DNA of 64,000 bases from Paragonimus westermani (lineage: Eukaryota; Platyhelminthes; Trematoda; Plagiorchiida; Troglotrematidae). Positions within the stretch are counted from its first letter, which is position 1. Every line of letters starts with the position of its first letter. The stretch spans positions 1-64,000 of the forward strand of contig QNGE01000898.1 in the NCBI GenBank assembly GCA_008508345.1. Reading direction: 5' to 3'. Positions 1 through 11,597 of the stretch are shown piece by piece. A program made the translations under genes and the position numbers. The notes beneath the pieces are model-generated. The model searched no databases. It was not told where the DNA came from and saw only the letters and a list, made by a program, of their open reading frames with translations.

Positions 1-190
1 TGCTGAGACACCCACTACAAAAAACATACTTTTAATCATACTCATCTGATGCGTGTCTGTGGAAATGTTACCTATTTGAACAAAGGTAACAGTGCTTATC
101 GAATCCACACGAGGTGAACGCTTCAAAGCGACCATGCGCATGTCTCTGTCCAAAACTACATTCATCTTTTTTATCTAACTTTAATCCTAG

Positions 191-2498
191 CGCTGTACAA
201 CATGGAACAAATAAAGAGAACTATGTATTTGTGGTTTAATACATTCCGTACGCGAGCGCCCTCTGAACCATATCTAGTGTTGTATCTAGCTTTAGGTTTT
301 CCGGACCGTTTGGTCCCCAACCGCGAGCAGTTTTCGCGGTCAGTTCTTTCATGCCTCGATGCCGTGTTATTTTCTGCTCCATGTTACGTGTTTGCTAACA
401 TAGTTCGATGGTCATGGGTACTTTATGTTTTTATGAAACATATGTCCGGACCAGCAAAATCGGTGGCGGTAGATTACATTACTTGTGCAGATTACAGCTT
501 ATTACCCCCTGAATATCCACTCTGTGACACCCCCATTGCTTACTTGGGGATTATGTCATACACGGATAAACAGCAACTATCAAAGAAGCATATTCGGCGA
601 ACGTCCTTTACTCTCTCTGTCGATACTAGACACCTATCCATTGATAATTAATGGAAGCTGTTTACATGATCTGGTTGGCAGCCTCTCAGTTTACTGATAT
701 CTCACATTTACCATTCATCCATCAGCTGAAGCAATACCTACATGTGTCTCTGGCGGAAACTGACAACCCTGATAGGCCTCTTTGATCTCATCGAATCAGC
801 TGCAGGTCGGTAAGATGCGATCAAATAACCACGTACACGTTTGCATACCCAACTTCACGAGTGAGCGCACCACTAATTAGAGAGAGAGACAGACAGACAG
901 CGACGGCTATTCATACGGTACAACTGGATTCAAGGTCTTCAATGTACACGGCGACAACAAACTTAAACTAACATTAACAGATTGCCTGCTAAATCTCATT
1001 GCATAGCGCCAATCAGTGAATTGTCGTTCTCGATCTTCTGTTGCTCGTATGTTCCATTCTGTCACTTACCTTTGTTGTCGTTTTTCACAGACTCTATTGG
1101 CTCAACTGGTACAACACTACCACCGATTTCAACAAGTGATGACCCAAAGTCCGTACAAAACAATGCCTGTGCGTAACCAGCTGGTCAATATTCATCACAT
1201 CATGAACGAGATCAAGAAGTGTAAGACCTCATTCTGATCCTCGAGTCTACGAAGGACGAGGCATGCCAGGGACACTGGCGTTCCGTTTCACGATGCATTC
1301 CGAATTGTAACTGTGATATGTTGTTGTGCTGTTACTGTGGTGTCCGCAACCGAAGCGTTTGTTTGGATTGCCTTGTGTGTGTAATGATGTGTTTTTATTT
1401 TGTACTCGTATGCTTTGGCCTATCCAATATACACACACGAATGTTAATGACAACTTTTCTTAGTATCTGCCGATCTAACCCTTTGCCACACGTACGTTTA
1501 CGGTCTGGGCTTCGTGATGATTGGATGTCTACGTGACCGCCAACTTTATGAATGTTTCACTCACTAGTTAACTTGTTCACCAGGTCAAACACGAGGTCCA
1601 CGTTGATTGTTACGTTTTTAACACGATCAAATCCACATTGGGCTAACAAACCCCATCAGGGTGAGACTGGACCTTGGCTTGGTGTGACGGCTTGCGCATC
1701 TCGATGACCTTTTGGACTAAACTGGGCCGTTTGGTGACCACACCATCGGCGGGGGGGCCTCGCGATTCACAGAGTCGGTGGCTAGAGACTTCAGATGAGA
1801 TGGCGGCTAACTGGGCTCAGTGACGTGAATGTCGTTGTTTGGCCGAGTTGTCTGTGAAGTGAGTGCACTCAACGAGGTGAGGCAGTGGAAACCGTAGGGA
1901 AGCTGTTTTGCTGATGACGCCTTACTCTCACTTGCAGTTCGGTTGTTTGTTTGCGAAGTGTAGGCATCTTGATGTTGAATGTCTGAATATGGACGTAGCC
2001 ATTTTTGATAATTAGGTCCCTTCCCGTCCGCTTTCTTTTTTCATTCTCTCTTCCTCTATATAGAGTTTGTTTTTTCTTCATGGCTGTGTGGCAACTAAGC
2101 ATTAGTGTGAACCACTAATGTATTGCTGTCTATGATCATGATGATGGGTTAACAAACCGTGATTCGTAATTTGTCTAGTAGAAATTACCACTATTACACG
2201 CCTTCCACTGTTGGTTGCTCCGGACTGGCTCATTGTTTGAGTCCGTGTAAGGTTACACTGTGGCCATGGGCAAATAGTTTAGCGAACACGAAATAAAACT
2301 GTTAAGGACCGGGAGTGGAACTCCATAGATGAGCTGGTGCTTGCCTAAGCACTTCCAACAGTTTTTACAGTCCAGCTAATATCCGATGCATTGTTTTACT
2401 TCTTTGTAGTTGACGCCATTGAAACCGATAGAAAAATTCCGAAAGCTCTTTGCATATTCAGACCGCCTCCGGCGAGTCTCATCGGTCTATTACTGAGG
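191..2498 (+). CDS. Candidate spliced gene, 3' part (unrecognised protein)
   Basis: Best-supported exon is 1091-1220. It follows a pyrimidine tract ending tttttcacag, stays open for 43 codons, reads like real protein (contains LVQHYHRFQQVMT and NQLVNIHHIMNEIKK) and ends at a gtaaga donor in phase 1. The next candidate exon 1464-1532 starts after cttttcttag in the matching phase and can leave at a gtgacc donor; read through instead, it stops at 1565-1567. A further exon 2410-2498 after ttctttgtag keeps phase. Upstream, 191-417 follows a strong acceptor (aatcctag) and lies in a frame open to 651, but its donor is unclear. The intron 1533-2409 contains an RTE-like LINE end. I do not recognise the family. 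Sureness is moderate for 1091-1220 and low for the rest, because short open exons also arise by chance. Confidence 0.4.
1655..2150 (+). mobile_element. 3' end of an RTE-like LINE
   Basis: About 0.4 kb from about 1745 matches, in the opposite orientation, the C-terminus and 3' untranslated region of the LINE at 60.1-63.8 kb. The shared stretch includes the sequence around gagtcggtggctagag and a long near-identical 3'UTR. The reading around 1700-1800 gives the C-terminal LINE wording GPRDSQSRWLET and MAANWAQ across a frameshift. Upstream coding sequence is missing, so this is a 5'-truncated copy. It ends near 2150 in a short atg-type simple repeat, as is usual for RTE-clade tails. It lies in a candidate intron of the gene at 0.2-2.5 kb, on the same strand. 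It carries no functional reverse transcriptase. Confidence 0.72.
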
Positions 2499-2525
2499 TT
2501 GTGTTGCGACAGTGTCGCGGTTTAA

Positions 2526-4222
2526 AGCAGTTCGTTCCCTTATCGAATTTGAATAAGACAATGAGAAGACGCAAATCATGTGATGTTCTCCAGACTATTT
2601 TGTGTTGACGTTGCGGTTGTCTTGGTATTCAGCATCTCTATATGCTTGCTTATCATTTTCGTGTCTGACTGTCTAATCCTTTAAATCATGACTTCCGGTC
2701 TATTGAAACTCATCTCAATGGTTAAAATTGCTCACATTTCCATGTGTGGTCAGAGTATACGAAATGTTCCTCCGGAGTACATCACATGATTTGCATCTCC
2801 TCTTTGTCCTATTCAAGGTCGCGATTGTTGTCGTGGACAACCTGAAGGAAGGAAGTGTGCTTTCAAGGCGGTTTATCTGCTAACCACTACTTGATGGTAG
2901 TAATGATATCAGTGTACTTCCCGTCGCTAAAGAGCTACTTTTGTACACATCTGGCATCTGAAAGAAATGCCATCGAAACAATGAGACAGTAAGAATGCGA
3001 TACGTAAAAGAGTAGCAATAGAAACGCTAACCGACAAGAACGGAACTACGTTAAGACTAATGCAATCACATTTGAAATTTCGACTAATATAAATGTGCAA
3101 AATTCCAAAAAGCTGAATTCTAGCAGGGTTAGGGGTACTACTCCAAAAAGCAAAGGAGAGGATCGTCCATCAGTTGGATAAGTTGACTGAAGACAATGCT
3201 GAACTAAAGGGCCACGCCAAATCTTGAACAAATTCCGACTAGATCTACCTTAGTGTGATACTAAGAATTGGGGACTTCGAATAGCCCTAGGAATCGTACT
3301 TGAATTGAAACCTCCCACGCAAGTAATAAGGAGAAGACCTGGTACTGGAAGCAGTAAGCAATTGTTATTCATGAATTGAGACGCCGAATTTACGGATGTA
3401 CAACAGTATTGAAGAAGTCACAGCCTGTCATTGGCTGATCTCATTAGCACATGCAACATCATAAACGCTATGTTAATTGGTGGAATACGGAACAGATGAA
3501 TTGGCGAATAACGGAAGGCACAACACTGAGACGGTTCGTCCAATCCTGATGTTGTATCTTTAACGCGATATTTGGATTGGCCGTTTGTCAGACCTTCTGT
3601 TGTGTCGGGGTTTGGATAATCGGTGAATCGACATTTCCGCCACACTAAGTTGACTCTCTGTTGTTTCTGTTTTTTTTTTGGATGAGAATGTTGTTAGTAT
3701 GTAGTTAGTTGGTCATCGAGCACTTGCTCATTTTGGTATGTAATTCACCAAAAACCCTCGCTATATGAAAGTGCTGAAATAAAGAAAGTTTGCTATATAA
3801 TGACGTGGTGCTTATGAACTTGTACGGCCGTCTCTCATAATTGTCTAGAAGCGGTGTTGGGATAGGCTTATGAAAATGTACTTTCTGAAGTTTGTGAATT
3901 TCAAGATAGCGTGCAAGTTCCATTAGAAGGGTTTGTTACTTGTTGATCTGTTGCCACTGTCCACTTTACTGCACCTTGTTTGAGCTTTACAACTAGCTAA
4001 ATTATTTCGGTCATGCGCTTGCAACGCTCATCAGAATGTACCGGCGTCTGATCTAGCAGTTGCTTCATTAGATTACATAGACTCACATCCGGCGCATTTT
4101 CGGCGTGCACCACATTAGTGTGGCAATGCTTTTTGTTGTGTCAATGTTCGTTCAGTCGCCATAAGATGGATTCGTTTGCTTCTTCGAATATCAGAGCTAA
4201 TTGTTTCAGTTGTATTTCACAG
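2526..4222. other. No gene recognised (2.5-4.2 kb)
   Basis: No protein domain, RNA gene or repeat copy was recognised. A good acceptor (ttggtattcag) at about 2630 opens a short hydrophobic reading that stops after 17 codons and could be a last exon of the upstream gene. Around 4010-4050 the minus strand shows a CTGATGA box followed by a GCG/CGC mini-hairpin and GAAAT, discussed under findings. Confidence 0.5.
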
Positions 4223-4827
4223 ACCAAACGTGCGAACAATGAGTTTGTGAGGTGCGGGTAAGGTTTTGAACAGATCGTGGCTGCATTGATTACGTCTTCG
4301 CGCTCCGTTGGAACTGCCATTAATATGGAGGGCCGATAATTGTTGTCTTCTCGGGCATCAAATGGGAGTCCTTCACTTCAATTTGTGGCGTTACATTTCG
4401 AAGCTGTCTACTACTACGACGGGGTTGCCGAGCTCCTTATTTTGTGAATACTCAAACGGTATCACCGACAACTCGAGGCGTCCCTGACGCATTACAGGTT
4501 TCTGTTTGTCAATCTTGTACTGCCTTTCCCTCCGAATACTTCATGATGTCAAGGTTCGTTGAACCTCGTGTATGCAGACATCCATGCTATTAAGCAGTTG
4601 AATATAGTGGGAAAGTTAAACCTTTGCAGGATTTCTGATAATTTTACTAATCGTACGGCGAAAGTGTGGATGGCGCTTGTCGCTTTCTTTTGCCGGCTTT
4701 TTCCAGTGTTTCTTTGAGGGATCCAGTATGCAGCGTAAAAGCGGTCCTGTACGGCTTCAAAACCCGACCAGCCGGTTTTGAAAATGTTTTGAGATATTTA
4801 TGGTCACTAGTGTTTCTGAACCATTAA
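4223..4827 (+). CDS. Two candidate exons (4223-4257, 4707-4827)
   Basis: A 35-nt segment, 4223-4257, lies between a clean acceptor (gtatttcacag) and a gtaagg donor and reads TKRANNEFVRCG. The next strong acceptor, ggctttttccag at 4706, opens 40 codons in the matching phase (…VKAVLYGFKTRPAGFENVL…) to a TAA at 4825-4827. If real, these are the last two exons of a + strand gene. The support is splice signals and phase only; two frames of the second exon are open, which weakens the case. No family was recognised. Confidence 0.3.
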
Positions 4828-6295
4828 GCATATGGCAGGAATATCACTCCATCAATGGCGATGTTCACTGGCACATTTTCGGATTGCTTGTCCTATTTGA
4901 CGAGTTTTGTTGATTTATGACGCCCTACGTGCGTCAATCCATCAGCGTTCTGTTCTCCTTCTCTCAGTTAGGCTGTTAGCTGCAGTGCGGTAGTCGGTGG
5001 ATGACTTGGATTCTGAATATGAATACTTTGCAACCAAGGCACTTGCTTGCCTGGAGTTCAACCGACAACGGACATCGTCGGTTGGCAATACCGTCAGACG
5101 TGGTGGGAAATCGTGGTTAGTGGTGCTCGTGTGGTTCGTTGTGCTTCACTGCCTATTTCTTTTTCACTCATTGATTGCCTCCCTGTGTGTTCCTTCTCAC
5201 GTTCAGTGTAGCTTCTCACCATCATTTTCGCCGTGACGCTGATACAAACTATGTTTATTTATACATTTGAACTCTGCGCCCGAGACACAATCGTGTTCTA
5301 AGGAACCTACTGAGATTACAGAATGGATTAGATACAGTGCCTTCCGATTATCGCCTGCTTTTTCGGAAAGCTGTTCTCTTGAGCCGATCAAATGTGGCTC
5401 AGGATGAAGTCTCTCCAGAATCCGGCCGAATGTTCGCGTTCGCTTCATGATCCGTATTCCTTTTTTGTTCGAAAACGCTTTTGACTACTGGACCTAACGG
5501 TGTCAAGTCGATCGATGGTCAGTGTGACTTCCAAATTTACGCCGAGCTATTATACTACTGAATCATGCGGGGTAGTATATTTTCGCTGGCAAATGGCGGG
5601 CGTCTATCGCATGCTACCAACTTTTATATGGTTTTCGGAAAACAGCGACATTCAAACCTGTCGAGTGTTATATTTTGCAGTCTCCATTTTTAAGAGTCGC
5701 CGCTGTCACATTGAACTTTTGCATATCCAGACAAATGTTCTAAATTTTCCCAACTGCTTGGTGTTATGACGGTGGGCTCGAGTCAATTTTGTATGTGTAT
5801 ACTCTAATCTGCCTGCGGAGTTTTGCTCGGATACACTGACCAGATTATGCATAAGGCTAGATTGCTAGAATACGCGGTTTGACTTCAATGATGCTTTAAA
5901 AACCACAAGGGCATGCGTTTCAAAATAACTTGATTAAAAGTTTGCAACAGGAAGCTTAGAGTGCGGTAAACGGTGGTGACGCATCATCTCCCACTCCCTC
6001 TGTGTGAAGAGGTAGTCTGACAATTTCATCACACGGTGTAGTGAGGAGTGAAAGGGAAATCAGTATGTACCAACAGCTGTCACACACTCGACTCGTAGTA
6101 ACAAAAATGATTTGTTTACACTTGATAGGTGGATTGTTCGGCTAGTATTCTCCTGCAGTAGTCCGAAAGCGCGTTTGTATGTAGAATCGCGCACACAATT
6201 GTGCGACATAGCTTACCAGTATGGCTGGAAGTGATCTGTTGCAGGAGGCGAGATGTTTCGTATGTTATCTTTGGTCACATGCATTAGGCGATGTA
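4828..6295. other. No gene recognised (4.8-6.3 kb)
   Basis: The stretch near 4997-5110 encodes an acidic, gag-like reading (DDLDSEYEYFATKALA) ending at a stop. It could be a retroelement scrap or chance. Nothing else was identified. Confidence 0.4.
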
Positions 6296-6297
6296 TG

Positions 6298-6324
<27 letters not shown>
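6298..6324. repeat. (TA)n microsatellite
   Basis: Uninterrupted TA dinucleotide run immediately upstream of a PLE fragment. Confidence 0.95.
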
Positions 6325-6328
<4 letters not shown>

Positions 6329-6384
6329 GGTCGCATGCTACGTATCCATTTCACTTCCTATCTGGTTTTTATATCCACACATCA

Positions 6385-6745
6385 AATGTAGGGTTCCTAC
6401 TGCTGAGGCCTCGTTCTGTGTAGAATCCTCTAGTTGTTTTCGTGTAACCAGCTATGTTGGCCGCACAACCGGAAGTTTATCTGAACGGGTTCGTAAATAT
6501 TACCTTGATTGACTCAATGGTGGAATAATGTAACCAATCAATTTCGTCATACCCTCATATCTAGTAGGTTCTCATCACTTTGTCAACGTGATGGAGACCT
6601 TTCACTGAACCTCTCGGGTTAAGGCCATCCAATATAGAGCAATGGTGTGTAGGATTCTGTTCACAAATATGGTCATCGGAATTTTCCCCTACGATCTTCC
6701 CCTATGTGCTCGAAGTCGTTTCCTCTAGGCGTCAACCACCCCACT
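6385..6745 (+). mobile_element. Penelope-like element fragment, GIY-YIG end
   Basis: Near 6450-6512 the frame reads YVGRTTGSLSERVRKYYLD, the signature of the GIY-YIG endonuclease region at the C-terminus of PLE proteins (usual form YxGRTxxxLxxRxxEH). After the stop, frameshifted pieces resembling the PLE tail continue: LVGSHHFVNVMETF and, near 6700, PYDLPLCARSRFL (compare the usual NPDLCxQKRF). The reverse transcriptase part is absent. The fragment abuts the minus-strand Gypsy element that begins at about 7080. It is a relic with stops and frameshifts. Confidence 0.55.
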
Positions 6746-7079
6746 CGCAGTATGTTAGCGTGGTAAGACTTATTGTTCAGGTGACATCTTGATTACAGAT
6801 TAACATTGAGTTGACTGACCTGTCAACTCACCCGTTCTTTGCTTATATCATTAAGGATTTCTTTGTGAATCGATTAAATGACTGTGATGTATCTAGCCTG
6901 ATAGTGAATATCTGTAATCGAGCTAGTTTGTCACGCTGTTTTTCATAACGGGCAGGACTGTTTTGTTATTAAGTGCTTTTCACGTTGAAATCCTCGTTTC
7001 ACTCATTTAATTCCATGCGATTTCTCGACTTTCCTCATTCAGAGCCCTTAACACTTCTTCCGAACGTGAATGCAACGGT

Positions 7080-7460
7080 AGACCACAGGATGTTTTCGAA
7101 CTGAATTTTACCTACACGGGCTCACCATTATTTTGTCATGTCCAGTTGGCGGTGGGATTGTGTGCGCCGTGTAACACACCAATTACAGTTCATTGGATTC
7201 GTCACTGACTGGCAACTGTAATTAAGCCTCTGCCAGATCAAGGTTCGCGAAACACTTTTTACCATTCAGCTTCGTGTAAAGTTCTTCGGATATTGGGAGG
7301 GGTTACTGATGTGTCTCGAGGGTGTCATTTAGACCTGTAAAATGGTCTGGACAGAGCCGCATTGTTTCATTTGCCTTTTTGGTTACGACGATCGAGGTCG
7401 CCCGTGCTAATTGGTTCGCCAGTTTAATCACTGCAGCTTTTGGGGACATCGCAGTTCGTG
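7080..7460 (-). pseudogene. Ty3/Gypsy reverse transcriptase relic
   Basis: Minus-strand translation of about 7210-7400 gives MRLCPDHFTGLNDTLETHQ, a stop, then PLPISEELYTKLNGKKCFAN followed by LDLAEA. This is the N-terminal part of Gypsy-type RT (usual RLCxDFxxLNxxxxxxxYPLP…FxxLDLxxAY), with a stop where the tyrosine of YPLP belongs. Further down the homology dissolves into frameshifts by about 7080. It continues the same element as the protease ORF at 7521-8246, separated by stops. The catalytic YxDD box was not found. This is a dead copy. Confidence 0.6.
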
Positions 7461-7520
7461 TTCGGTGGTTTTCAGCGCAGTGTATAGGACTGGTCGCCTA
7501 AGTAGGAGTGCAGGCTTTGT

Positions 7521-8246
7521 TCAAGGTCGAAATGAGTAAAAGTAGTTTGGTATAACAGCTGAGTTCATCTGTAAGAATGGTCGAGTGTTTGCTTGAGAAC
7601 GTCTGTGAACTGAAGGTAGACTAACCGGGACACCGTGTGCTTTCACTGAGTTTGAGTTCGGTTGTATATTCGTGTTAATAGTCTCATATAGGTGCATTTG
7701 ATTTATCCAATCCAGTCTAAGAGAGCCTAGACCAGGGTTGTGAGCCACATAGCAGGTTCCCCTGATTGACGACCCGATTAGGACTACAGTGCACTGGACT
7801 TCGCCAATGATAGGCAACTGACCACCAGTAGATCTTCGAGCAAGCGTCGTTGTGGGGAGCATTGTAGGCTTGCCAATCATATGTAACGTGAGGTCAGACA
7901 TCAAGGTAGTGTGGGATACTGCGTCGAGCTGTAGTCTGACTGACTTGTCGTTGATGGAGACGGATATGTAATTCCTGCGTGTTACGTGGTCGTCTTTCTT
8001 CACTGTGGGAACGATATCCGTTGGAAAGCGGGGCTTGCCTGGCTCGCGATAGTTCCATTGAGGCTGGTCCTGACCCTTCTTGAAACCGCGATGGTCCTCC
8101 CTGTGGCTCCGCGGGGGGCAGTGAGCACATCGACGCTGTTTGAATAGACAATAGTGAACACACCGACACACCACATTACCCACATGCTGTGGGAGGTTTC
8201 GATGGGTTATCGCGTTCCGACTTTGGTGTAGCATCGGCTGGGGCAT
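7521..8246 (-). CDS. Ty3/Gypsy zinc knuckle and aspartic protease (relic)
   Basis: A 241-codon open frame. Residues about 15-60 cover a Cys/His-rich nucleocapsid knuckle; the neighbouring frame restores more of the cysteines, implying a frameshift. Residues about 90-185 are the retropepsin-like protease, with YISVSINDKSVRLQLDAVSH at the active-site loop and a closing RLDWI near residue 183. Known Gypsy proteases carry D-T/S-A/G here; this copy has DAV, so the catalytic motif is altered. The gag relic lies upstream on the same strand and an RT relic downstream, in the expected gag-PR-RT order. Function would have been polyprotein cleavage in a retrotransposon particle. No flanking LTRs were identified. 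Confidence 0.75.
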   Translation of the reverse strand: MPQPMLHQSRNAITHRNLPQHVGNVVCRCVHYCLFKQRRCAHCPPRSHREDHRGFKKGQDQPQWNYREPGKPRFPTDIVPTVKKDDHVTRRNYISVSINDKSVRLQLDAVSHTTLMSDLTLHMIGKPTMLPTTTLARRSTGGQLPIIGEVQCTVVLIGSSIRGTCYVAHNPGLGSLRLDWINQMHLYETINTNIQPNSNSVKAHGVPVSLPSVHRRSQANTRPFLQMNSAVIPNYFYSFRP

Positions 8247-8249
8247 GTG

Positions 8250-8815
8250 AAGATACCATGTGGACGTTTGAGTGACTGCTATGTCGGATCATAGCGGTTT
8301 CCTGCTTCAGGTTCACCAGGCGCTGACATTCGGCAATGATATCCTGTTGGATGATGTCGGAACACTATTCTACGTCAAAATCCGTGCTCTGACATCTGCT
8401 TTCTATGATGAAAGGAGTCCACAAGCGAAAACCAGACGTTTAATCGTTGTACGAAGCTTAAACCGTTCGCACCCCCGACTGTCTGTTCCAACGTACGTCA
8501 CCCAGTCATAATCTTCTGACTTCGCGAGCTTCGGGCACTAGCAGCGAATGTTAAACAAGGATGACTGGTAGCCAAAGATTTGTGATAACGTCTGGGTAGT
8601 TTCGTCGAAGCTAAAATCCCTTAGGTTCTTCGGTCAGATAAGGTTGGCGTATCGTTCGTGATCCGAGTTATCCAGTTTACAAAACAGTTGCTTCACTTTC
8701 CGAGCATCGTCAGAGTCTGACAGTTCAACCTCGAAATCACCCTCATACTTTTTGAACCAAGGATCGAAAGTAACACCACTTAGGGGTTCGAAATAGAACT
8801 AACTGATTTAGTTGA
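8250..8815 (-). pseudogene. Ty3/Gypsy gag relic
   Basis: Minus-strand translation from about 8800 downward gives GVTFDPWFKKYEGDFEVEL, then KVKQLFCKLDNSDHERYANL, then LRDFSFDETTQTLSQIFGYQ and SSLFNIR, interrupted by several stops. This wording is typical of the capsid-type gag domain of flatworm and nematode Gypsy elements, in which a positively charged matrix-like stretch precedes the nucleocapsid knuckle. It runs directly into the knuckle and protease ORF at 8246. Together these make one inactivated element on the minus strand, roughly 7.1-8.8 kb. Confidence 0.65.
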
Positions 8816-10616
8816 TTAGAGATTCCGCTGCAGGCTTGAAAGATTTTTCTGAGCCCGATATCGGTTGCAAACTCAGGTTCTGCGTTAGTGTTTTAATCAG
8901 TTTTACCTGTGTCTGCTCAAGCCGATTCTGCTGCTGTTAAAGAAGGGTTTGTGTCTGCTCGAACGTATGTAAACGTAGGTTCTTCCGTCGCCTGTTGTAA
9001 ATCCTTGAAAAGACCGGCCGGATCGACGAAGATATGGAAATGCATTTGACAGGATTTGAATTATCCGCTTTGTGATAAACAAGACGATAAACGTTGACTC
9101 TGAGAATAACGTGATTGCCCTCACTAACTGCTCCCAAGTCGGATCAAACGACGAGTGGGAAAAGCCACTTTGTTCCGTCCCAAGATGTGTGCAATAGAGA
9201 AGAATACGGAGTATTTGTATGGTGCATAGCGCACTGCAAACGTTCTAGAAGAGCAGTCATTAAAAATAGTAGTTAGGGTCACTTAGACACCAATGAACAT
9301 AGGGGAATACAGGTCGAGCAATTGGAGTGTCTTGTGGGTTTCTTTTCATTCTGATTGGTCAAAATAGTTTTCTTGAGGAAGGAGACGGTTTTGGATGGGA
9401 AACGGGGTTCCCCCAACAAATGTGCACGACTTTCATCAAATGACTATGCCTTGAACCTGATTTGACAGACCGGTCGGTTAACATCTTGCTCAGATTTGTC
9501 TCTGCAATTCAGTCGGCTACATATCACTTGGAACATACACTGCGCGCAATCTCGTAAAACGCCTGCGTAAACCCAAGGGAGACTTGGATGGCATTGTCAG
9601 TGGAATTCTGGCACGAACGTTTGGGTGCTTCATCTTACCTAGAATGAATGTCATTGCCGAGGTGCACTGGACCGGATGAAATTGGTGCACGGGCAGATAA
9701 CCAGGTTGCACGTGTTCAATGTCTTAGCAATGAACTGTGGGACCGTAACACGTTTACGCGTTACAAATTCCCTACTCAGTAGTCTTTCACGGAATTTGAA
9801 ACTGTTCTTGTTGCACTGTTTATTGTAAGTGAGTGGGAGCTTACAAATTACCCATTTATCGTTTGAAACCGAACATCCTTTTATATTACCAGCGAAGCAC
9901 TTCATTACTAATTTGATCACTCAGCAGTTACACGAAAATAGCGGTCATTTGGGTCAGTATTGCGTTCTCCCTCGTACGTCAGAAGTTTTCTGTTTTCATT
10001 TTTAACACGGATATAAAATGCGTTCTCGAGAATTAACGTCACCGAAACCACTTCACGCTGCCTTGTTGGTAAGTCATGTCTTCACTGTTCACAAATAAGT
10101 CTGAGACTAATACGGGTCTATTCACAGTAAATGGAGTCAACTATGCACTGAGGACTAAACCACACGTATTGTTACGTATGGTTTTGACTAGATCTTCAAC
10201 CGACCAAAGGCAAACCGTCTAAAGGGTGCATGGGAAAAGATTATTTGATATATAAGAACGATCCTAATGGCACCGTTGGAAAGAAGTCAGTTCCGGGTGA
10301 CGTGTTTCGTGCGAAGCTGGAAAAGATTGGAAAAGTCTTAACGATAGGCTGTTAAGTAGACAGACAGATAATCTCGACGATCAATCTGTCATGACTCCAT
10401 GCCATAGACTTTCGCCGAATTTGGACACCGTTTAGGGGTACCGTTTCGACCGAAGACGGCTGTGGGTTACTTATCTTACAGATGTGTTTTTGGATAGGGC
10501 GGATGCAGTCATATTCAGACAATTTGCCGACAAACGATGAAGTCCAACCTATCGAAAGGATGTCGTATTACTTACTGATTTGAGTACACCCAAAGGATAC
10601 TGTCCGACAACTGTTC
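8816..10616. other. Unassigned, possible retroelement flank
   Basis: No gene was recognised. The region upstream of the Gypsy gag (to about 9140) has an open minus-strand reading, possibly the gag N-terminus. Around 9540-9620 (minus) a short reading with LGFTQAFYEIA is weakly like the end of a Gypsy integrase, but I would not rely on it. At 10440-10620 a + strand reading (…TYLTDVFLDRADAVIFRQF…) looks protein-like but was not identified. Confidence 0.35.
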
Positions 10617-11057
10617 TTAAGAAGTCAAAGAAGGCGAACTAGTTGGGGAAGCTGTTGTGCGAACAGCCACTGTGAGCATTTGTAAGACAGAAGTGATCAA
10701 GTCTAGTTTCTCTGCAAGACTGTCGTGAGCACAGATTCGTCTCGCAGATGTGAGCAGCGTACTTACTGGTACTCGCTTATGTTGGATCGGCGTGAAACTA
10801 CTGAAGTTTAGGTATTGGCCGGACAACGTGGATTTCCTATAGAGAGATCTTCTCATCGAGCTATCTTCTCGGCGACTTATGAGTATGTCCAGAAATGGCA
10901 GACAGTTGTTGGCATCAAATTCACACGCAACCTTCAGGTTAGAGAGACAACTATTTAGGTGTTGTACCAGGTTGTCTATTACCTGTTTGGGTCGACTGAA
11001 TATCAATGTGTCGTGGACGTAACGCAACGTACAGTTAGATTCAATTGTACGTTGCAA
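10617..11057 (-). pseudogene. Penelope-like reverse transcriptase fragment
   Basis: The 146-codon frame contains LRYVHDTLIFSRPKQVIDNL, corresponding to the catalytic RT motif C, normally YxDD; here the second aspartate region reads YVHDT, so one acidic residue has become His. It continues NNCLPFLDILISRREDSSMR and RSLYRKSTLSGQYLNFSSFT, the standard PLE wording downstream of motif C, then ARRICAHDSLAEKLDLITS. The GIY-YIG part that should follow is missing on this strand. The fragment lies head-to-head with another PLE piece on the + strand starting at about 11110. Confidence 0.78.
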
Positions 11058-11109
11058 CTAGAAGCGTCGGCCGTAGGTCTTGATTGGATACGGCTGAACT
11101 CCGTGTACT

Positions 11110-11523
11110 CTCTCAGACCCAAAAGATACCATTGCCTTCAGTCAAAGGGGACTGACCTATCGATGCCACATCACATTGCGTTCACCAATTTACATGTAAC
11201 TGCGGAGAACGTTACATAGACAGAACCGGAAGATGCTTGATCTCTAGTGTGGAGGAACACTTGCCCCAATGGGTGCAAAATTCCGTGTTACTGGGGAACG
11301 GCAATGTTGTGGAAACACGTAAACAGACAGTTTGATCAGTCGCTAAACACTTTCTGAACACTCGTCACACTATCGATCCAGCTTGTGCATTCAGAATCCT
11401 GTTGCGTCATGCCAAATCAAGATTCCTGGGGTCCGCTGAAGCGGTAGCAATCAATCGCTTCAACCCAGTTCTCTGGGTTCAGGAACAACTGTTTGTGAAC
11501 ATGACCCTTCCCTGGACGTAGCG
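11110..11523 (+). pseudogene. Penelope-like GIY-YIG C-terminus
   Basis: The frame through 11165 reads SHCVHQFTCNCGERYIDRTG, then EEHLPQWVQ: the Cys-rich lead-in and GIY-YIG endonuclease core of PLE proteins. After one in-frame TGA at about 11333 it continues VAKHFLNTRHTIDPACAFR, LGSAEAVAINRFNPVLWVQE and ends near TLPW, the usual PLE C-terminus. Family knowledge: this domain nicks target DNA for insertion. The RT half is absent, so this copy is truncated at its 5' side. It is followed within about 80 nt by a hammerhead-like motif and then a palindrome, as expected for PLE terminal regions. Confidence 0.78.
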
Positions 11524-11597
11524 ACTTATCTTAAACCCGCTTACTGATTACTAACCCCCTGAATTGTTCGCTATAACCGATCCATGTTATTGTAAAT

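Noticed and set aside
202..651. Longest + strand open frame, 149 codons, as a single-exon gene
   Set aside because: A frame of this length is expected about once or twice by chance in 64 kb at this composition. Only the part after the acceptor at 190 is kept as a possible exon.
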